Shown piece after piece: positions 16,813-26,542 of a DNA stretch of 64,000 nt (position 1 is its first letter; every line of letters starts with the position of its first letter). The position numbers and the translations under genes were made by a program. The notes under the pieces are model-generated. The model was not told where the DNA came from, did not search any database, and saw only the letters and a program-made list of their open reading frames with translations. The stretch comes from Stenotrophomonas oahuensis (GTDB lineage: Bacteria; Pseudomonadota; Gammaproteobacteria; Xanthomonadales; Xanthomonadaceae), in assembly GCF_031834595.1 (NCBI RefSeq), contig NZ_CP115541.1, forward strand, positions 4,086,501 through 4,150,500, given 5' to 3'.

Positions 16813-18585
16813 TCAGTTCACCTTCACCAGCAGGCGTGCGCCGGTGGTGTCCTGGGTGGCCGACACCGCCAGGTAGTAACGACCCTGCGCCGGACTGGTC
16901 ACCGTGATCGCCTGATTGACCCCGGGCCGCACCGAGCTGCCGGCATTCTGGTTCGGCAGCGGGTCCATCTCATAGCCCAGCAGAAGCTGCATCTCACCGC
17001 GTCCACCGTAGGTGGTGATGTCGATGCGGGTCTTGCCGGCCGGTACGTCGATCACATACAGCGCGCGGTCGCCGCTGGCCATCGCCGGCAGCAGCATGGC
17101 GGTGCCGGGGCTGGTGGGAATGCCATCAATCGGCTGGCCGAAGGTACGAGCGCGTTCCACGGCGGCGGCCGCATCCAGCAGCCCGGCTCCGTTCGGCTGG
17201 CTCTGCTTGACCGGGAACGCCCGCGCGGTGGCCTTCAGCAGACCCTCCACCTGCGACGGCGTCAGCGGCTGCGGGGCCACGCTCTGCATCAGTGCAACCA
17301 CGCCGACCACGTGCGGGGTGGCCATCGAGGTGCCGGTGTAGCCGGCCATGATGTCATTGCCGGGCACGGTGGCGCCGTCGTTGAGGGTGGACCAGATATA
17401 GCCGTTGGGATTGCCTTCGGTCCCCGCGCCGCCCGGTGCCGCCAGGTCGATACCCGCACCGTAGTTGGAATAGCTGGCGCGCTGGCCCGAATAGCCGGTG
17501 GCTCCAACCGTGACCACGTTGGCGCAGCTGGCCGGTGCATGCCCGGCCACCGGCGCGTTGTCGTTGCCGGCTGCCACCACCACCACGGTGCCCAGCCCGA
17601 CCGCGGTGTTGATCGCGGCCTGGGTGTCGGACTCGCAGTCATGCGCGCCGCCCAGGCTCATGTTGATCACCTCGGCCGGATTGGGGTTGTCCGGTACGCC
17701 TTCCACATGCCCGCCGGCCGCCCACACGATGGCATCGTTGATGTCGGAGGTGTAGCCACCACAGCGGCCCAGCACGCGCACCGGGACCACCTTGGCGTTG
17801 TAGGCGATGCCGGCCCCGCCGGCATTGTTGTTGGTGACCTCGGCGATGGTGCCGCTCACATGGGTGCCGTGCCAGCTGCTGTTGCTGGCCGGCGCGCCAC
17901 TGCCGCACTCATTGGCGGCGCTGTAGTCGCCGATGTCCCAGCCGCCCGGCACGCGCTCGTCGGTGGCGCGGTGCGAGACGAAGGCGTCGGAGATGAAGTC
18001 ATAGCCCGGCAGCAGGTTCGCTTCCAGGTCGGCATGATGGGTGGCCCCGGTGTCGATGACGGCCACCACCACTCCGGTCCCGGATGCGCCGGCCCCCCAA
18101 GCGCTGGTGATGCGCGCGCCACCGGCACCGGTGCCGTAGTGCCACATCTGGTGCGTGGACAGCACCGGGTCATTGGGCAGCGCGGCCACATGCATCAAGC
18201 GGTCCACGCGCACGGATTCAACATTCGGCTCGGCGGCAATCGCGCGCATCAGGGTTTCGGCCTGGCTTCGGTCCAGTCGCTGCGAGGCGCGCACCACGTG
18301 GTGGCCACCGACGGTGCCGCGCAGGGTCTTGACCTGCAGCGCTGCAGCCCCCTGTGCCGCAGACAGGCGTGCGCCCAGCTGCGGCCGTGCGCGGCTCGCG
18401 GCGGCGTCGAGCGAACGTTGACGCGCCGCAGGCTGGGTGCGCTCGGCGGTGCCGGCCTTGTAGGTGACGATGAAGCGCGGCGACAGGGTGGCGTCATCCA
18501 GCGCGGTGAGGTCCACGCTGCCGGCAAAGGCCGGGGCGCAGGCGGCGGCAACCAACAGGCTGAGGGCGGTACGACGGAAGATCAT
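16813..18585 (-). CDS. Secreted S8 (subtilisin-like) serine protease with C-terminal PPC domain
   Basis: A 590-residue exported subtilase. From ATG 18585 it has a Sec signal peptide (MIFRRTALSLLVAAACAPAFA) and an I9-type propeptide of about 110 residues. The catalytic domain has Asp178 in VVVAVIDTGATHH, His239 in SWHGTHVSGT, oxyanion Asn341 in AAGNDN and Ser420 in GYTGTSMATPH. The last ~100 residues form a pre-peptidase C-terminal beta-domain (RALYVIDVPAGKTRIDI, GRYYLAVSA), usually removed on maturation. It lies 77 bases downstream of the trimeric autotransporter gene and is coupled to the inhibitor-like gene. It is similar to extracellular proteases of Stenotrophomonas and Xanthomonas. It may process or release surface proteins encoded alongside. 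Confidence 0.95.
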   Translation of the reverse strand: MIFRRTALSLLVAAACAPAFAGSVDLTALDDATLSPRFIVTYKAGTAERTQPAARQRSLDAAASRARPQLGARLSAAQGAAALQVKTLRGTVGGHHVVRASQRLDRSQAETLMRAIAAEPNVESVRVDRLMHVAALPNDPVLSTHQMWHYGTGAGGARITSAWGAGASGTGVVVAVIDTGATHHADLEANLLPGYDFISDAFVSHRATDERVPGGWDIGDYSAANECGSGAPASNSSWHGTHVSGTIAEVTNNNAGGAGIAYNAKVVPVRVLGRCGGYTSDINDAIVWAAGGHVEGVPDNPNPAEVINMSLGGAHDCESDTQAAINTAVGLGTVVVVAAGNDNAPVAGHAPASCANVVTVGATGYSGQRASYSNYGAGIDLAAPGGAGTEGNPNGYIWSTLNDGATVPGNDIMAGYTGTSMATPHVVGVVALMQSVAPQPLTPSQVEGLLKATARAFPVKQSQPNGAGLLDAAAAVERARTFGQPIDGIPTSPGTAMLLPAMASGDRALYVIDVPAGKTRIDITTYGGRGEMQLLLGYEMDPLPNQNAGSSVRPGVNQAITVTSPAQGRYYLAVSATQDTTGARLLVKVN

Positions 18586-18662
18586 GAAAGGATTCCTGGC
18601 AGGCATGGAGAGCGTGGCCACCGCTGCGGCGGCCACGCGGAAGGACACGCGGGAAACTACGG

Positions 18663-21600
18663 TCAGAGGTCGATACCAAAGCCCACGCCGGCAGAGCGGT
18701 CGTCGCTGCTGAACGCTCCGCCGATGCTCATCGACACGCGCTCGCCAATGGCCTTGGAGTAGCCCACCGACAGCGCGCTTTCGCCGTTCTGCCAGCCCAC
18801 GCCGGCAGCCACACGGCCGCGCGGGCTGCGTGAGTTGGCCGCATTGATGGCCATGTTCATCATCGCGCTGCCCATCGCGCCCTGGCGATCCAGGCGCTTG
18901 TCCTGGGCGTTGAGGCGGGCATTGACGTCGTCGCGCAGCAGGTCGAAGCGGTCGTTCAGGCCTTGCAGCTGGGCATCGGCATAGGCGTTGGCGCGGCTGA
19001 GGGTCTGGGTGGCGGTGGTGTCGGTATAGCTGTTGGCCGAGGCCAGCGTGGTGGCGTTGCCGTCCTGCATCTGGCCGACGGTGGCGGCGTCGGTGGCGGC
19101 GGTACCGTCGGCCACCTGGGTGATCCGGCGCTGTTGGGTGGCATTGCCTACCGACACGGTGTTGGCTTCATCGGCCACCGCACCCTGCCCCAACGCGACC
19201 GAACCGCTGGCCGTCGCGTGGCTGTCGGCCCCCAGCGCCACCGCGTTGTCGGCACTCGCATCCACCAGCGCGTTGCTGCCCACGGCGGTGCTGTTGGCCG
19301 CATTGACGTTGGCTCCGCTGCCCACCGCAGTGTCGTTGCGGTCGTGCGCATTCGAGCCGCTGCCCAGCGCCAGGCCATCACCGCTGCCGGTGGCTGCGCC
19401 GCTGCCATCGCCGGCCGGCGGTGCGCTGGCTGCGGTTTCCAGCGCGCTCACGCGCCCGGTGAGTGCGGTGAACGCCGCATCGATGGCGCTGAAGGTGCCG
19501 CCCACGCTGGCGAAGCTGCTGCCCTGGAAACCGAAGCTGGGCGCGCTGATGCCGCTGCTGGTCACGGCCGCGCCGCCGCCCAGGGCGGTGGCCACGCTGT
19601 CCAGTTGCGCCCCGACCGTGCCGCCCACGTCGGCGACCACCGCATCCAGCTGACCCTTGTTGACCGCGTCGGTGGCGTTGATGCCGTTGCCTACGTTGAC
19701 CAGCCTGCGCTCTGCTCCGACATCGCCGAACGACACCACGTCGGCTTCGTCAGCGCGGGCGTTGGCACCGATCGCAACGCTGTTGGCCGCGCTCACCCAG
19801 GCCCCCGTGCCCAGCGCCACCCCCGCCGTGGATTCGACCACGGCGTAGCTGCCCAGGGCCATGCCGTCATCCGCACCGGCGTAGCTGTTGTAGCCGCTGG
19901 CGATGCTGTTCATGCCGGTGGCGAACGCGTTGGTGCCGCTGGCCAGCGCCGATTCGCCGGCCGCATAGGCATAGGTGCCCAGCGCGGTGGCCGAGGCGGC
20001 CGTGGCCTGGCTGCCGGTGCCCACGGCCGTGCTGCCGTCAGCCTGCGCCTGCGCGCTGCTGCCAACGGCGGTGGAGGCGGCACCGTTGGCGACCGCCGTG
20101 TCCCCCATCGCCATCGCCGACGTCTCGGTGGCCTGCGCGCCGGTACCGAACGCAATGGCGTTGCTGGTCTCGCCGCCCACGCCGGGCGCGGTCATCGCGT
20201 CCTGGCCGAAGGCGATGTTGCCGGTGCCGGTGTAGCCGTCGGCAAACGCGTTCTCACCGATGGCGATATTGCGGTGCCAGGTGGCGGTGGCCTGGTCGCC
20301 CAGGGCGATGCTGGCCACGCCGTAGGCCACCGACTGGGTGCCGATGGCAATGGCGTCCGCATCGGCGGCGCTGGATTCGCGGCCCAGCGCGATGCTGGAG
20401 CGGCCGGCCGCCTGGGCAAAGAAGCCACCGGCGAACGAACCGGACACCACGGTCGGATCGGTGCTGTCGTAATTGCGGATCACGCTGGTCGGTCCCGGGT
20501 TTTCGGTATCGCGGTCACCGGTGGCCGCCGCCGGACCGATGGCCGTTCCGTAGTTGCCGAATGCATAGGTGCCGCTGCCGAACGCGGCCGAACCGAGACT
20601 GGTGGCGAAGGCCTTGCCATACGCGTTGGAGATGCTGCCAGGACCACGCGGAGTACCGCCGAACACCTGCGCCCAGTCCAGCCAGCCACCGACCGCGACC
20701 GAGCCCGTGCCCAGCGCGTAGGACATGTAGCCCATGGCCGTGGAGTACGGGTTGTAGGCGACGGAGGTGTAACCGAACACCGTGCCCGGGCCCCGGATCG
20801 TCTGCGCCCCGGCACCGACCACGGTGGAGTTCTGGTCGGCCTGCCAGTTGGGGCTGAACAAGGAATAGAAGTAATCCCCGCCGGTGCCCGCGCCGGCCCC
20901 GATGACCACGTTGTTGTTGCCCTGCGACCTGGCTCCGTTGCCGATGGCGATGGAGTTGACGGCCGCTTCGGTGGTGCGCACGCCGCTGAAATCCGTCCAG
21001 CTGCCGTCAAAGGTCGCCACGCCCTTGTTGCCATCGACGATCGCGCCGTTGCCCAGGGCGATGGAGCCGTTGCCGTTGACGCTGGCCCCGGTACCGATCG
21101 CCAGCGAATTCTGCGCTGGCCCCTCGGTCACGGTTTCCACCTTGGTGATGGCCGCATTGGCGTCTTCTGCAAAGCTGATGGTGCCGTTGATGGAACGGAC
21201 CTTGGCACCGGTGCCCAGGGCGATGACGTTGGTGCCGTTGGCGCTGGCCCCGGTGCCGATGGCCACCGCATTCATGCTGCTGCCGGCAGGCGTGGTGGTC
21301 TGCGTGCTGGCCGTGGTCTGCTGGTTGGAAGGCGGCGTGTAGGTGGTGGTGCGGGTGGTGACCGACCCCGCATGCACCGCCCCGGCCTGGTTGCCGATGG
21401 CGACGCTGCCATCGGTGGCGGTCACGGCACGCACGCCGATGGCGGTGCTGTTGTTGCCGCGTGCCTGGGCGGCCGCACCCAGTGCGGTGCTGTTGGCCCC
21501 TTGGCCCCAGGTGATCTCGTCGGGGTCGACCAGGCCGTCGCCGTCCAGGTCCAGCCAACTGCCCACGGCCACCGCATGGTCACCTTCGGCCGACGCATGC

Positions 21601-21776
21601 GACCCGCAGGCCAGTGCCTGCTCACCCGCTGCGGTGCTGTCCACGGTCAGCGGCGTACCCGCGTCGTCGACCAGCTGGCATTTTGCGCCAGCAGCGGCGT
21701 AGGCAGGCAGGGTCAGTACGGAAAGAAGCGCGGCAGTGAGGGCTTTGCGACGCAGGGTGTGCGGGATCGGAAGCAT
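18663..21776 (-). CDS. Trimeric autotransporter adhesin (YadA-like)
   Basis: A 1037-residue surface adhesin. After a signal peptide (LTAALLSVLTLPAYAAA) come ~600 residues of YadA-head repeats with the typical SVAIG, NSTALG and AIGxGA patterns, and HIM/neck motifs such as RLVNVGNGINATDAVNKGQL and RRITQVADGTAATDAATVGQM. The C-terminus is the ~70-residue YadA anchor ending GVGFGIDL, which trimerises into an outer-membrane pore. Unusually, residues 76-87 (DLDGDGLVDPDE) form a perfect EF-hand-like calcium loop inside the head. It is located upstream of, and in the same direction as, a secreted protease. Expected role: adhesion, autoaggregation or biofilm formation. Confidence 0.95.
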   Translation of the reverse strand: MLPIPHTLRRKALTAALLSVLTLPAYAAAGAKCQLVDDAGTPLTVDSTAAGEQALACGSHASAEGDHAVAVGSWLDLDGDGLVDPDEITWGQGANSTALGAAAQARGNNSTAIGVRAVTATDGSVAIGNQAGAVHAGSVTTRTTTYTPPSNQQTTASTQTTTPAGSSMNAVAIGTGASANGTNVIALGTGAKVRSINGTISFAEDANAAITKVETVTEGPAQNSLAIGTGASVNGNGSIALGNGAIVDGNKGVATFDGSWTDFSGVRTTEAAVNSIAIGNGARSQGNNNVVIGAGAGTGGDYFYSLFSPNWQADQNSTVVGAGAQTIRGPGTVFGYTSVAYNPYSTAMGYMSYALGTGSVAVGGWLDWAQVFGGTPRGPGSISNAYGKAFATSLGSAAFGSGTYAFGNYGTAIGPAAATGDRDTENPGPTSVIRNYDSTDPTVVSGSFAGGFFAQAAGRSSIALGRESSAADADAIAIGTQSVAYGVASIALGDQATATWHRNIAIGENAFADGYTGTGNIAFGQDAMTAPGVGGETSNAIAFGTGAQATETSAMAMGDTAVANGAASTAVGSSAQAQADGSTAVGTGSQATAASATALGTYAYAAGESALASGTNAFATGMNSIASGYNSYAGADDGMALGSYAVVESTAGVALGTGAWVSAANSVAIGANARADEADVVSFGDVGAERRLVNVGNGINATDAVNKGQLDAVVADVGGTVGAQLDSVATALGGGAAVTSSGISAPSFGFQGSSFASVGGTFSAIDAAFTALTGRVSALETAASAPPAGDGSGAATGSGDGLALGSGSNAHDRNDTAVGSGANVNAANSTAVGSNALVDASADNAVALGADSHATASGSVALGQGAVADEANTVSVGNATQQRRITQVADGTAATDAATVGQMQDGNATTLASANSYTDTTATQTLSRANAYADAQLQGLNDRFDLLRDDVNARLNAQDKRLDRQGAMGSAMMNMAINAANSRSPRGRVAAGVGWQNGESALSVGYSKAIGERVSMSIGGAFSSDDRSAGVGFGIDL

Positions 21777-21907
21777 GGTCGGGCTCGGCTTGGGAAGCCC
21801 CTAGAACGCCGCAACCGCCCGGGTGATGCATGACCAGATAATGACATTGACGTCATTGGCGGTGTCAAACGGGTGACATGGGTGACATTGCGGTGAAATC
21901 CGGCCAT

Positions 21908-21931
21908 GTAGAGCCGGGCTTGCCCGGCTGA
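21908..21931. repeat. Single SMAG unit
   Basis: GTAGAGCCGGGCTTGCCCGG followed by CTGA. It is an unpaired unit in the 338-base spacer 21777-22114, whose other content is a full 145-bp element. Confidence 0.85.
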
Positions 21932-21949
21932 CGGGATGTCTGAACATCC

Positions 21950-22094
21950 GTAGGGTCGCACGACAGTCGACCGCCCATGACGGTGCATCGCGCGGTGGGG
22001 CATGACCCTGGAACGTAGGCGTCCACCCGGTGGGGTCCATGCGTTAAAGACCTGATCACCGTTATCGGCAGGCGTCTTGCGACCGCCTCTACCA
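21950..22094. repeat. ~145-bp inverted-repeat element, full copy
   Basis: A full-length copy in the opposite orientation to 6416-6562. It starts GTAGGGTCGCACGACAGTCG and ends CGACCGCCTCTACCA. Halves read toward each other around CCCGGTGGGG. It separates the small DUF11 gene from the autotransporter gene and may end the upstream transcript. Confidence 0.8.
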
Positions 22095-22114
22095 ACGCTG
22101 TTATCCCGGTTACG

Positions 22115-22861
22115 TCAGGGCGGCAACCCCGTCGCGGTGACCGTGCAGGCGAAGGTGACCTCCACCGCGCTGCCCACCGGCAATGACGGGACGGTCAAGC
22201 CGGTACCCAGCTGATCCCCCGCGGGAATACTGCCCGGGCACACCGCCCCGCCACTGGCCGCGCAGCTGCCCGGTGTGGTGCAGCTCAACCCGGCCCCGAC
22301 GCTGTCGGTCAACACCGCATCGGTAACATCGGTGCTGCCTACATTGCTGGCGGTCAAGGTGTAGGTCACGGTCCCGCCACTGGCTACCACGGTGGGGCTG
22401 GCGGTCTTGCTGATGGCCAAGTCCGGGTCAACCACCGCCTGCGCATTGGTGAAGGTGCACACCACCGTCGAGGCCAACTGCAGCGTGTTGCCCGGAATCA
22501 GGATGGCCGAGCCGCCGCCGGGCCCGCCGATGGGGCCGGGAACGGTGCCGCTGGTATCCACGCATTCCGCGCCAATCAGCTGGAACCCCACGGCAGGCGT
22601 CTCGTCGATGGTGATGTCCACCGCGATGCTGGTCACCGTGTGCACGTTCGGCGACAGGGTCGGGCTGCCATCCACCGTGGTGGTGATGCTGTCACTGGCA
22701 CTGCTGAGGTTGGTCAGGGTGAAGTCGTAGGTGCCGGTGCCGCCCTGGGTGGTCTTGGCCAGCTGCACGGTCTGCGCGCCGGCCGGCTGGCAATACAGCG
22801 CTGCCAGGGCCAGCAGCAGCCCGGACCACGTTGACGCACGGTAGTGGCGTTGCGCTCGCAT
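22115..22861 (-). CDS. Small exported DUF11-domain protein
   Basis: A 248-residue exported protein starting at ATG 22861, nine bases after the stop of the outer-membrane barrel gene. It has a signal peptide (GLLLALAALYCQPAGA), a beta-sandwich of about 110 residues (QLAKTTQGGTGTYDFTLTNLS) and one DUF11 repeat (LAISKTASPTVVASGGTVTYTLTASN). It ends abruptly at TVTATGLPP just inside the repeat region, so it may be shortened compared with its ancestor. It is the third gene of the giant DUF11 operon and is related in sequence to that protein's repeats. It may be an accessory or alternative surface subunit. Confidence 0.82.
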   Translation of the reverse strand: MRAQRHYRASTWSGLLLALAALYCQPAGAQTVQLAKTTQGGTGTYDFTLTNLSSASDSITTTVDGSPTLSPNVHTVTSIAVDITIDETPAVGFQLIGAECVDTSGTVPGPIGGPGGGSAILIPGNTLQLASTVVCTFTNAQAVVDPDLAISKTASPTVVASGGTVTYTLTASNVGSTDVTDAVLTDSVGAGLSCTTPGSCAASGGAVCPGSIPAGDQLGTGLTVPSLPVGSAVEVTFACTVTATGLPP

Positions 22862-22870
22862 CACATTCCC

Positions 22871-25800
22871 TCAGTAAGTGCCGACCATGTTCAGGAACCA
22901 GCCCTTGTGGTCGTAGTCAAAGTCAGTGAGGTCGTCACTGAACTCGGTGAAGTTGTAGCCCACGCCCAGGCGGAAGTTCTGTCCGATGTCGCGGTCCACA
23001 CCGACCAGGAAGCCAGACTGGCTGCCGCCCTCCTTCACATCCAGCCAGCGGTACTCGCCCAGCGCGTACAACTTCTGCCGCAACTGGTATCGCGCCTGCA
23101 GCACGCTCAGGGTGGTGGCGGAATCAAACCACGGGCCACTGCCGCGCCCCAGTCGCACCTCACCGTCGCGACGGGCCAGCTTGGTCGCGAACTCCCAGTG
23201 GGTGTCCATCTTGTACACTCCCTCGAAGGCGATGATCTGGGTCTTCTGGTCCTGGTCGGCCCCACCCAGCTGCGCTTCGGTGGCCAGGTCGTACAGGTAG
23301 GTGTAGCGACCGAACAGCGCCCAGCGCTGGCTGTTCCACGGCCGGTAGGCAAAGCCCACATTGGCTTCCCAGAAGCGCGCCCCGGCCAGGGCGTTCAGCT
23401 CGTCGGTGGTGCGCGAGTAATTCAACCGCGCGGCGATGCGCCAGCTGTCGTTGAACTTGTGGGTCAGGCGGTTGGTGGTCACCCACTGGGTGCGCCGCTC
23501 GCTGCCGCTGTCCTTGCGCCATTCGATCTTGCTGCGCCAGTCGGTGTCGACCGAGGTGCGCCCGCCGCTGATGCTGACCGCGTCGCGGTCGACATGGCCG
23601 CCGTCCACGGTGTCCAGCTCACCGGACTGCAGGGTGAAGCCCAGGTTCCAGCCCTGCGCCGGGTAGAAGTCCATGCCGAAGGTGTGCGCCAGCCCGGACT
23701 GGTCCGGTTCCTTCAGGAACTGGCTTTCGTTGTACAGGTTGGTGCGGTTGCTCAGCCGCCAGCGCTGCCCCAGCGTCCAGCCGTTCTGCCGGGTCGGGTT
23801 GAACAGCGACTCGTACTCGGTGGTGTCGGTGGAATACGTGTACGCCCCGTACAGCGAGTGGTCGCGGTCCAGCTTGTACTCGGCATCCACCGTGGCCGAG
23901 TCGCCGCGGTCGCCGGTGCTGACCTCGCCACCGACACTGGCGCGGTCGCCCAGCAGGTACTCGCCGCCCACTGCCACCGCGTTGTTGTCTGCATAACGGC
24001 CGCCGTCGTCATCCAGGGTGGCCTGCACCAGTCCATACAGCTCCAGCGTGTTGCCGAACTGGTGGCTGTACTTCACCGCGCCCAGCAGGCCGGCGGCCGG
24101 GTCATCGGTGCTGCCCTCTTCCACCCGGCGCAGCTCGGCGCTGAGCGTGTTCCAGTCGTCCGGCCGCCACTCAAGGCTGGCCTGGGCCTGGGTGAACTGC
24201 TCAGGACCGCTTTCAGCTTTGCTGTAGCGCGCATACATGCCCAGCTGTTGGGTGATGCGGCCCAGTACCTCGGCACCGTATTCGGTGACCTCGAAGCCGG
24301 TGTCGTGCCGGGCGATGGAGTAGCCCGGGTCGGTATTGCGCCACCAGGCACCGCCGCTCCAGTCGCGCTTGGTCCAGCCCAGCTCGCGCAGGTTGATCCG
24401 TCCTTCCAGTGCCTGCGCATCGCCCTTGCGGTCCGGCTGCGTGCTGTTGGCCTGGATGAAGGTGAAGCCGCCGTTATCGGAGAAGAACGACGGCACCCCG
24501 AACGATTCGGTGTGCGCGTACTCGGCCTTCAGGTAGGTACCCTTGCCGGCCTGCAGCGTCAGGTCACCCGCAGCCAGGGTGTAGTCCTGCCCGTCGCGAT
24601 TCTCATCCACGTAGGTCACCCCGACCCCGACGTGGTCACCGAACCACTGCTTGCCCCGCACGCCCGCGGTGAGCTCGCCGTCGTCGAAGCCGGACGGCAG
24701 CCATTCGTAATCCACCAGCAGGCGCTGCTCGTAGCCGTCCAGCGGCGTGTCGCGGGTCAACGTCGGTACGTTCTCGCGGGTCACCTGGGACAGCGGCCGG
24801 GTCAGCAGCAGCCGACCCTGCATCTCGTCGATCTCATAGTCGGTGCCACGCTGCAGGGTGATGCGGTTCTCGACGCGGCCGGTGGTGCGGTCACGTATCT
24901 CCAGTACCACCTGATCCGAACCGGGCAGGATGTCGGTGTTGCGCAGGTAGTACAGGCTGCCGCCGGTGCCGATGAATTCGTTGTGCCCGGGCGCGGTCTG
25001 TTCCTGCGCACCAAACAGACGCAAGGTGCTGCGCGGGTCACCCCACGGGTTGATCGCCTGCGAGCGCCAGCTCAGCGCCGCGCCGTACAAGGAGCGCACG
25101 TATTGCGCATACTCGGTACCGGTCATGCCGGTGGCGAAGTTGCCCCACAGCGCCTGGTTCTTGTCCCAGTCCACGCGCAGGTAGAAGCGGCCCATGCTGT
25201 CCACGTCGCGATAGGTGGTGGAGTCGTCGCCGTAGGTCGGGTAATACAGGTCCGGGTCCAGGCGGCGGAAGATGTCCTGCGGCCAGGCCTCGGTGAAGCC
25301 GTCGAACAGATGCTCCAGGTCCTGCTCGGTGGTGTCGGCCTGGGCGGTGACCAGGTACTTGCCGTGCACCTTGCCCTTGCCATAGAACGCCAGCCGACCG
25401 TCACTGATCACATCATCCGCATACCGTTCTTCCACCGCGAAGGGAGCCACCGAGCCGCTGACGCTGTTCTGGGCAATGGTCACATCGGCCAGGCCGACGC
25501 CGAAGAAGTACTTGCCGATGACGTTGATATCCAGCGCGTGCTGCTGCTCCAGTCCGTCGCGGCCGCCACGCACGGCGATGTCGAAACGATGCTGACCCAC
25601 CGACACCAGGTATTCGGCGACGAACTTGCGCTCCATGTCGACCGGATAGCTGTCGCCATTGATGGTCAGGCTGGTGCCGTCAGGCAGGTCCCGGCCGGTG
25701 ATGCGGATGCGCGAGCCATAGATGGGAATGTTCTGCAGGCGCAGGCCGTTCTCGGCGAAGGCGGTGTCGATCAGGCTCTGCTGCAGCGCCTGCTCCAGCC

Positions 25801-26542
25801 CCAGTGCGGTCCCCTGGCTGCGCTCCACTCGCGTACGCAGGCCACTGAGCTGGCTGTCGGCTTCAATCGGCCGCACCAGTTGCAGGGTGTGCGGCACGGT
25901 TTCGTCATAGATGCCGTTGGCCCCGTGCGCGCGCACGATGTAGACCAGCTGGTCGCCGTTGCGGAACGGTTCGTCATCGGGCAGCACGCCGTCCCATTCC
26001 AGCTGGCTGACCGCCGCGACCTCCACCGGCACCGTGACCAGCGGTGCGATGCGGTCAACGTCGGTATTGCGGAAAATCAGGATCTCCATCCGCTCGATGA
26101 AGTCGCTGTAGTTGCCGCGCACGTAGAACGGCACCGGCTTGACGATGCGCCCGCCCTCGAAGGCCACCAGCGACGGCGCGGAGACCGACAGTTCCGGCTG
26201 CCCCAGATTCGGGTCTTCGGTGGCCCAGATCACGCCCCCGCTGGGCAGGCGCAGGCTGAAGCGACCGGTGGCGACGGCGCGGCCCGGCGGCGGCTGCGAC
26301 ACGGTGACCCGGCGGTCGGGCTGCAGCGCCTGCTCACCCGAGCGCGCGCTGGTGCCTTCGGTCACCGGTTGTCGCTCGCCCTTGCTGCGGATGCGCAGCA
26401 GCACGCCCTCGCCTTCGCGGCACTCCTGTTCGGTGCAGCGTACCGGTGGCGGTTCGGCGGGCTCGGCCTGCTGTGCGCGCAGGGGCGCGCTGGCCCCGGC
26501 CAGCAGGGCGGCAAGCGCCGCATGCAGCAGCGATGGTTTCAT
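22871..26542 (-). CDS. Large outer-membrane beta-barrel protein of the DUF11/OmpA operon
   Basis: A 1223-residue exported protein. A signal peptide (LLHAALAALLAGASAPLRA) is followed by an N-terminal periplasmic region of ~400 residues with SpaA/invasin-like beta segments (SRIRITGRDLPDGTSLTING, VSVGQHRFDIAVRGG). A TonB-receptor-like or porin-like barrel fills the remainder, with alternating amphipathic strands such as RTNLYNESQFLKEPDQ and FRLGVGYNFTEFSDD, and a C-terminal aromatic residue (FLNMVGTY) typical of BAM substrates. ATG 26542 overlaps the stop of the giant gene (ATGA), so the two are made together. A role in exporting or anchoring the giant DUF11 protein is an inference from coupling. 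No plug domain or TonB box is obvious. Confidence 0.8.
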   Translation of the reverse strand: MKPSLLHAALAALLAGASAPLRAQQAEPAEPPPVRCTEQECREGEGVLLRIRSKGERQPVTEGTSARSGEQALQPDRRVTVSQPPPGRAVATGRFSLRLPSGGVIWATEDPNLGQPELSVSAPSLVAFEGGRIVKPVPFYVRGNYSDFIERMEILIFRNTDVDRIAPLVTVPVEVAAVSQLEWDGVLPDDEPFRNGDQLVYIVRAHGANGIYDETVPHTLQLVRPIEADSQLSGLRTRVERSQGTALGLEQALQQSLIDTAFAENGLRLQNIPIYGSRIRITGRDLPDGTSLTINGDSYPVDMERKFVAEYLVSVGQHRFDIAVRGGRDGLEQQHALDINVIGKYFFGVGLADVTIAQNSVSGSVAPFAVEERYADDVISDGRLAFYGKGKVHGKYLVTAQADTTEQDLEHLFDGFTEAWPQDIFRRLDPDLYYPTYGDDSTTYRDVDSMGRFYLRVDWDKNQALWGNFATGMTGTEYAQYVRSLYGAALSWRSQAINPWGDPRSTLRLFGAQEQTAPGHNEFIGTGGSLYYLRNTDILPGSDQVVLEIRDRTTGRVENRITLQRGTDYEIDEMQGRLLLTRPLSQVTRENVPTLTRDTPLDGYEQRLLVDYEWLPSGFDDGELTAGVRGKQWFGDHVGVGVTYVDENRDGQDYTLAAGDLTLQAGKGTYLKAEYAHTESFGVPSFFSDNGGFTFIQANSTQPDRKGDAQALEGRINLRELGWTKRDWSGGAWWRNTDPGYSIARHDTGFEVTEYGAEVLGRITQQLGMYARYSKAESGPEQFTQAQASLEWRPDDWNTLSAELRRVEEGSTDDPAAGLLGAVKYSHQFGNTLELYGLVQATLDDDGGRYADNNAVAVGGEYLLGDRASVGGEVSTGDRGDSATVDAEYKLDRDHSLYGAYTYSTDTTEYESLFNPTRQNGWTLGQRWRLSNRTNLYNESQFLKEPDQSGLAHTFGMDFYPAQGWNLGFTLQSGELDTVDGGHVDRDAVSISGGRTSVDTDWRSKIEWRKDSGSERRTQWVTTNRLTHKFNDSWRIAARLNYSRTTDELNALAGARFWEANVGFAYRPWNSQRWALFGRYTYLYDLATEAQLGGADQDQKTQIIAFEGVYKMDTHWEFATKLARRDGEVRLGRGSGPWFDSATTLSVLQARYQLRQKLYALGEYRWLDVKEGGSQSGFLVGVDRDIGQNFRLGVGYNFTEFSDDLTDFDYDHKGWFLNMVGTY

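Noticed and set aside
18963..21833. 956-codon plus-strand frame opposite the trimeric autotransporter
   Set aside because: Gly/Arg/His-rich low-complexity translation is the antisense of the YadA repeats. No start signal or domain is visible.
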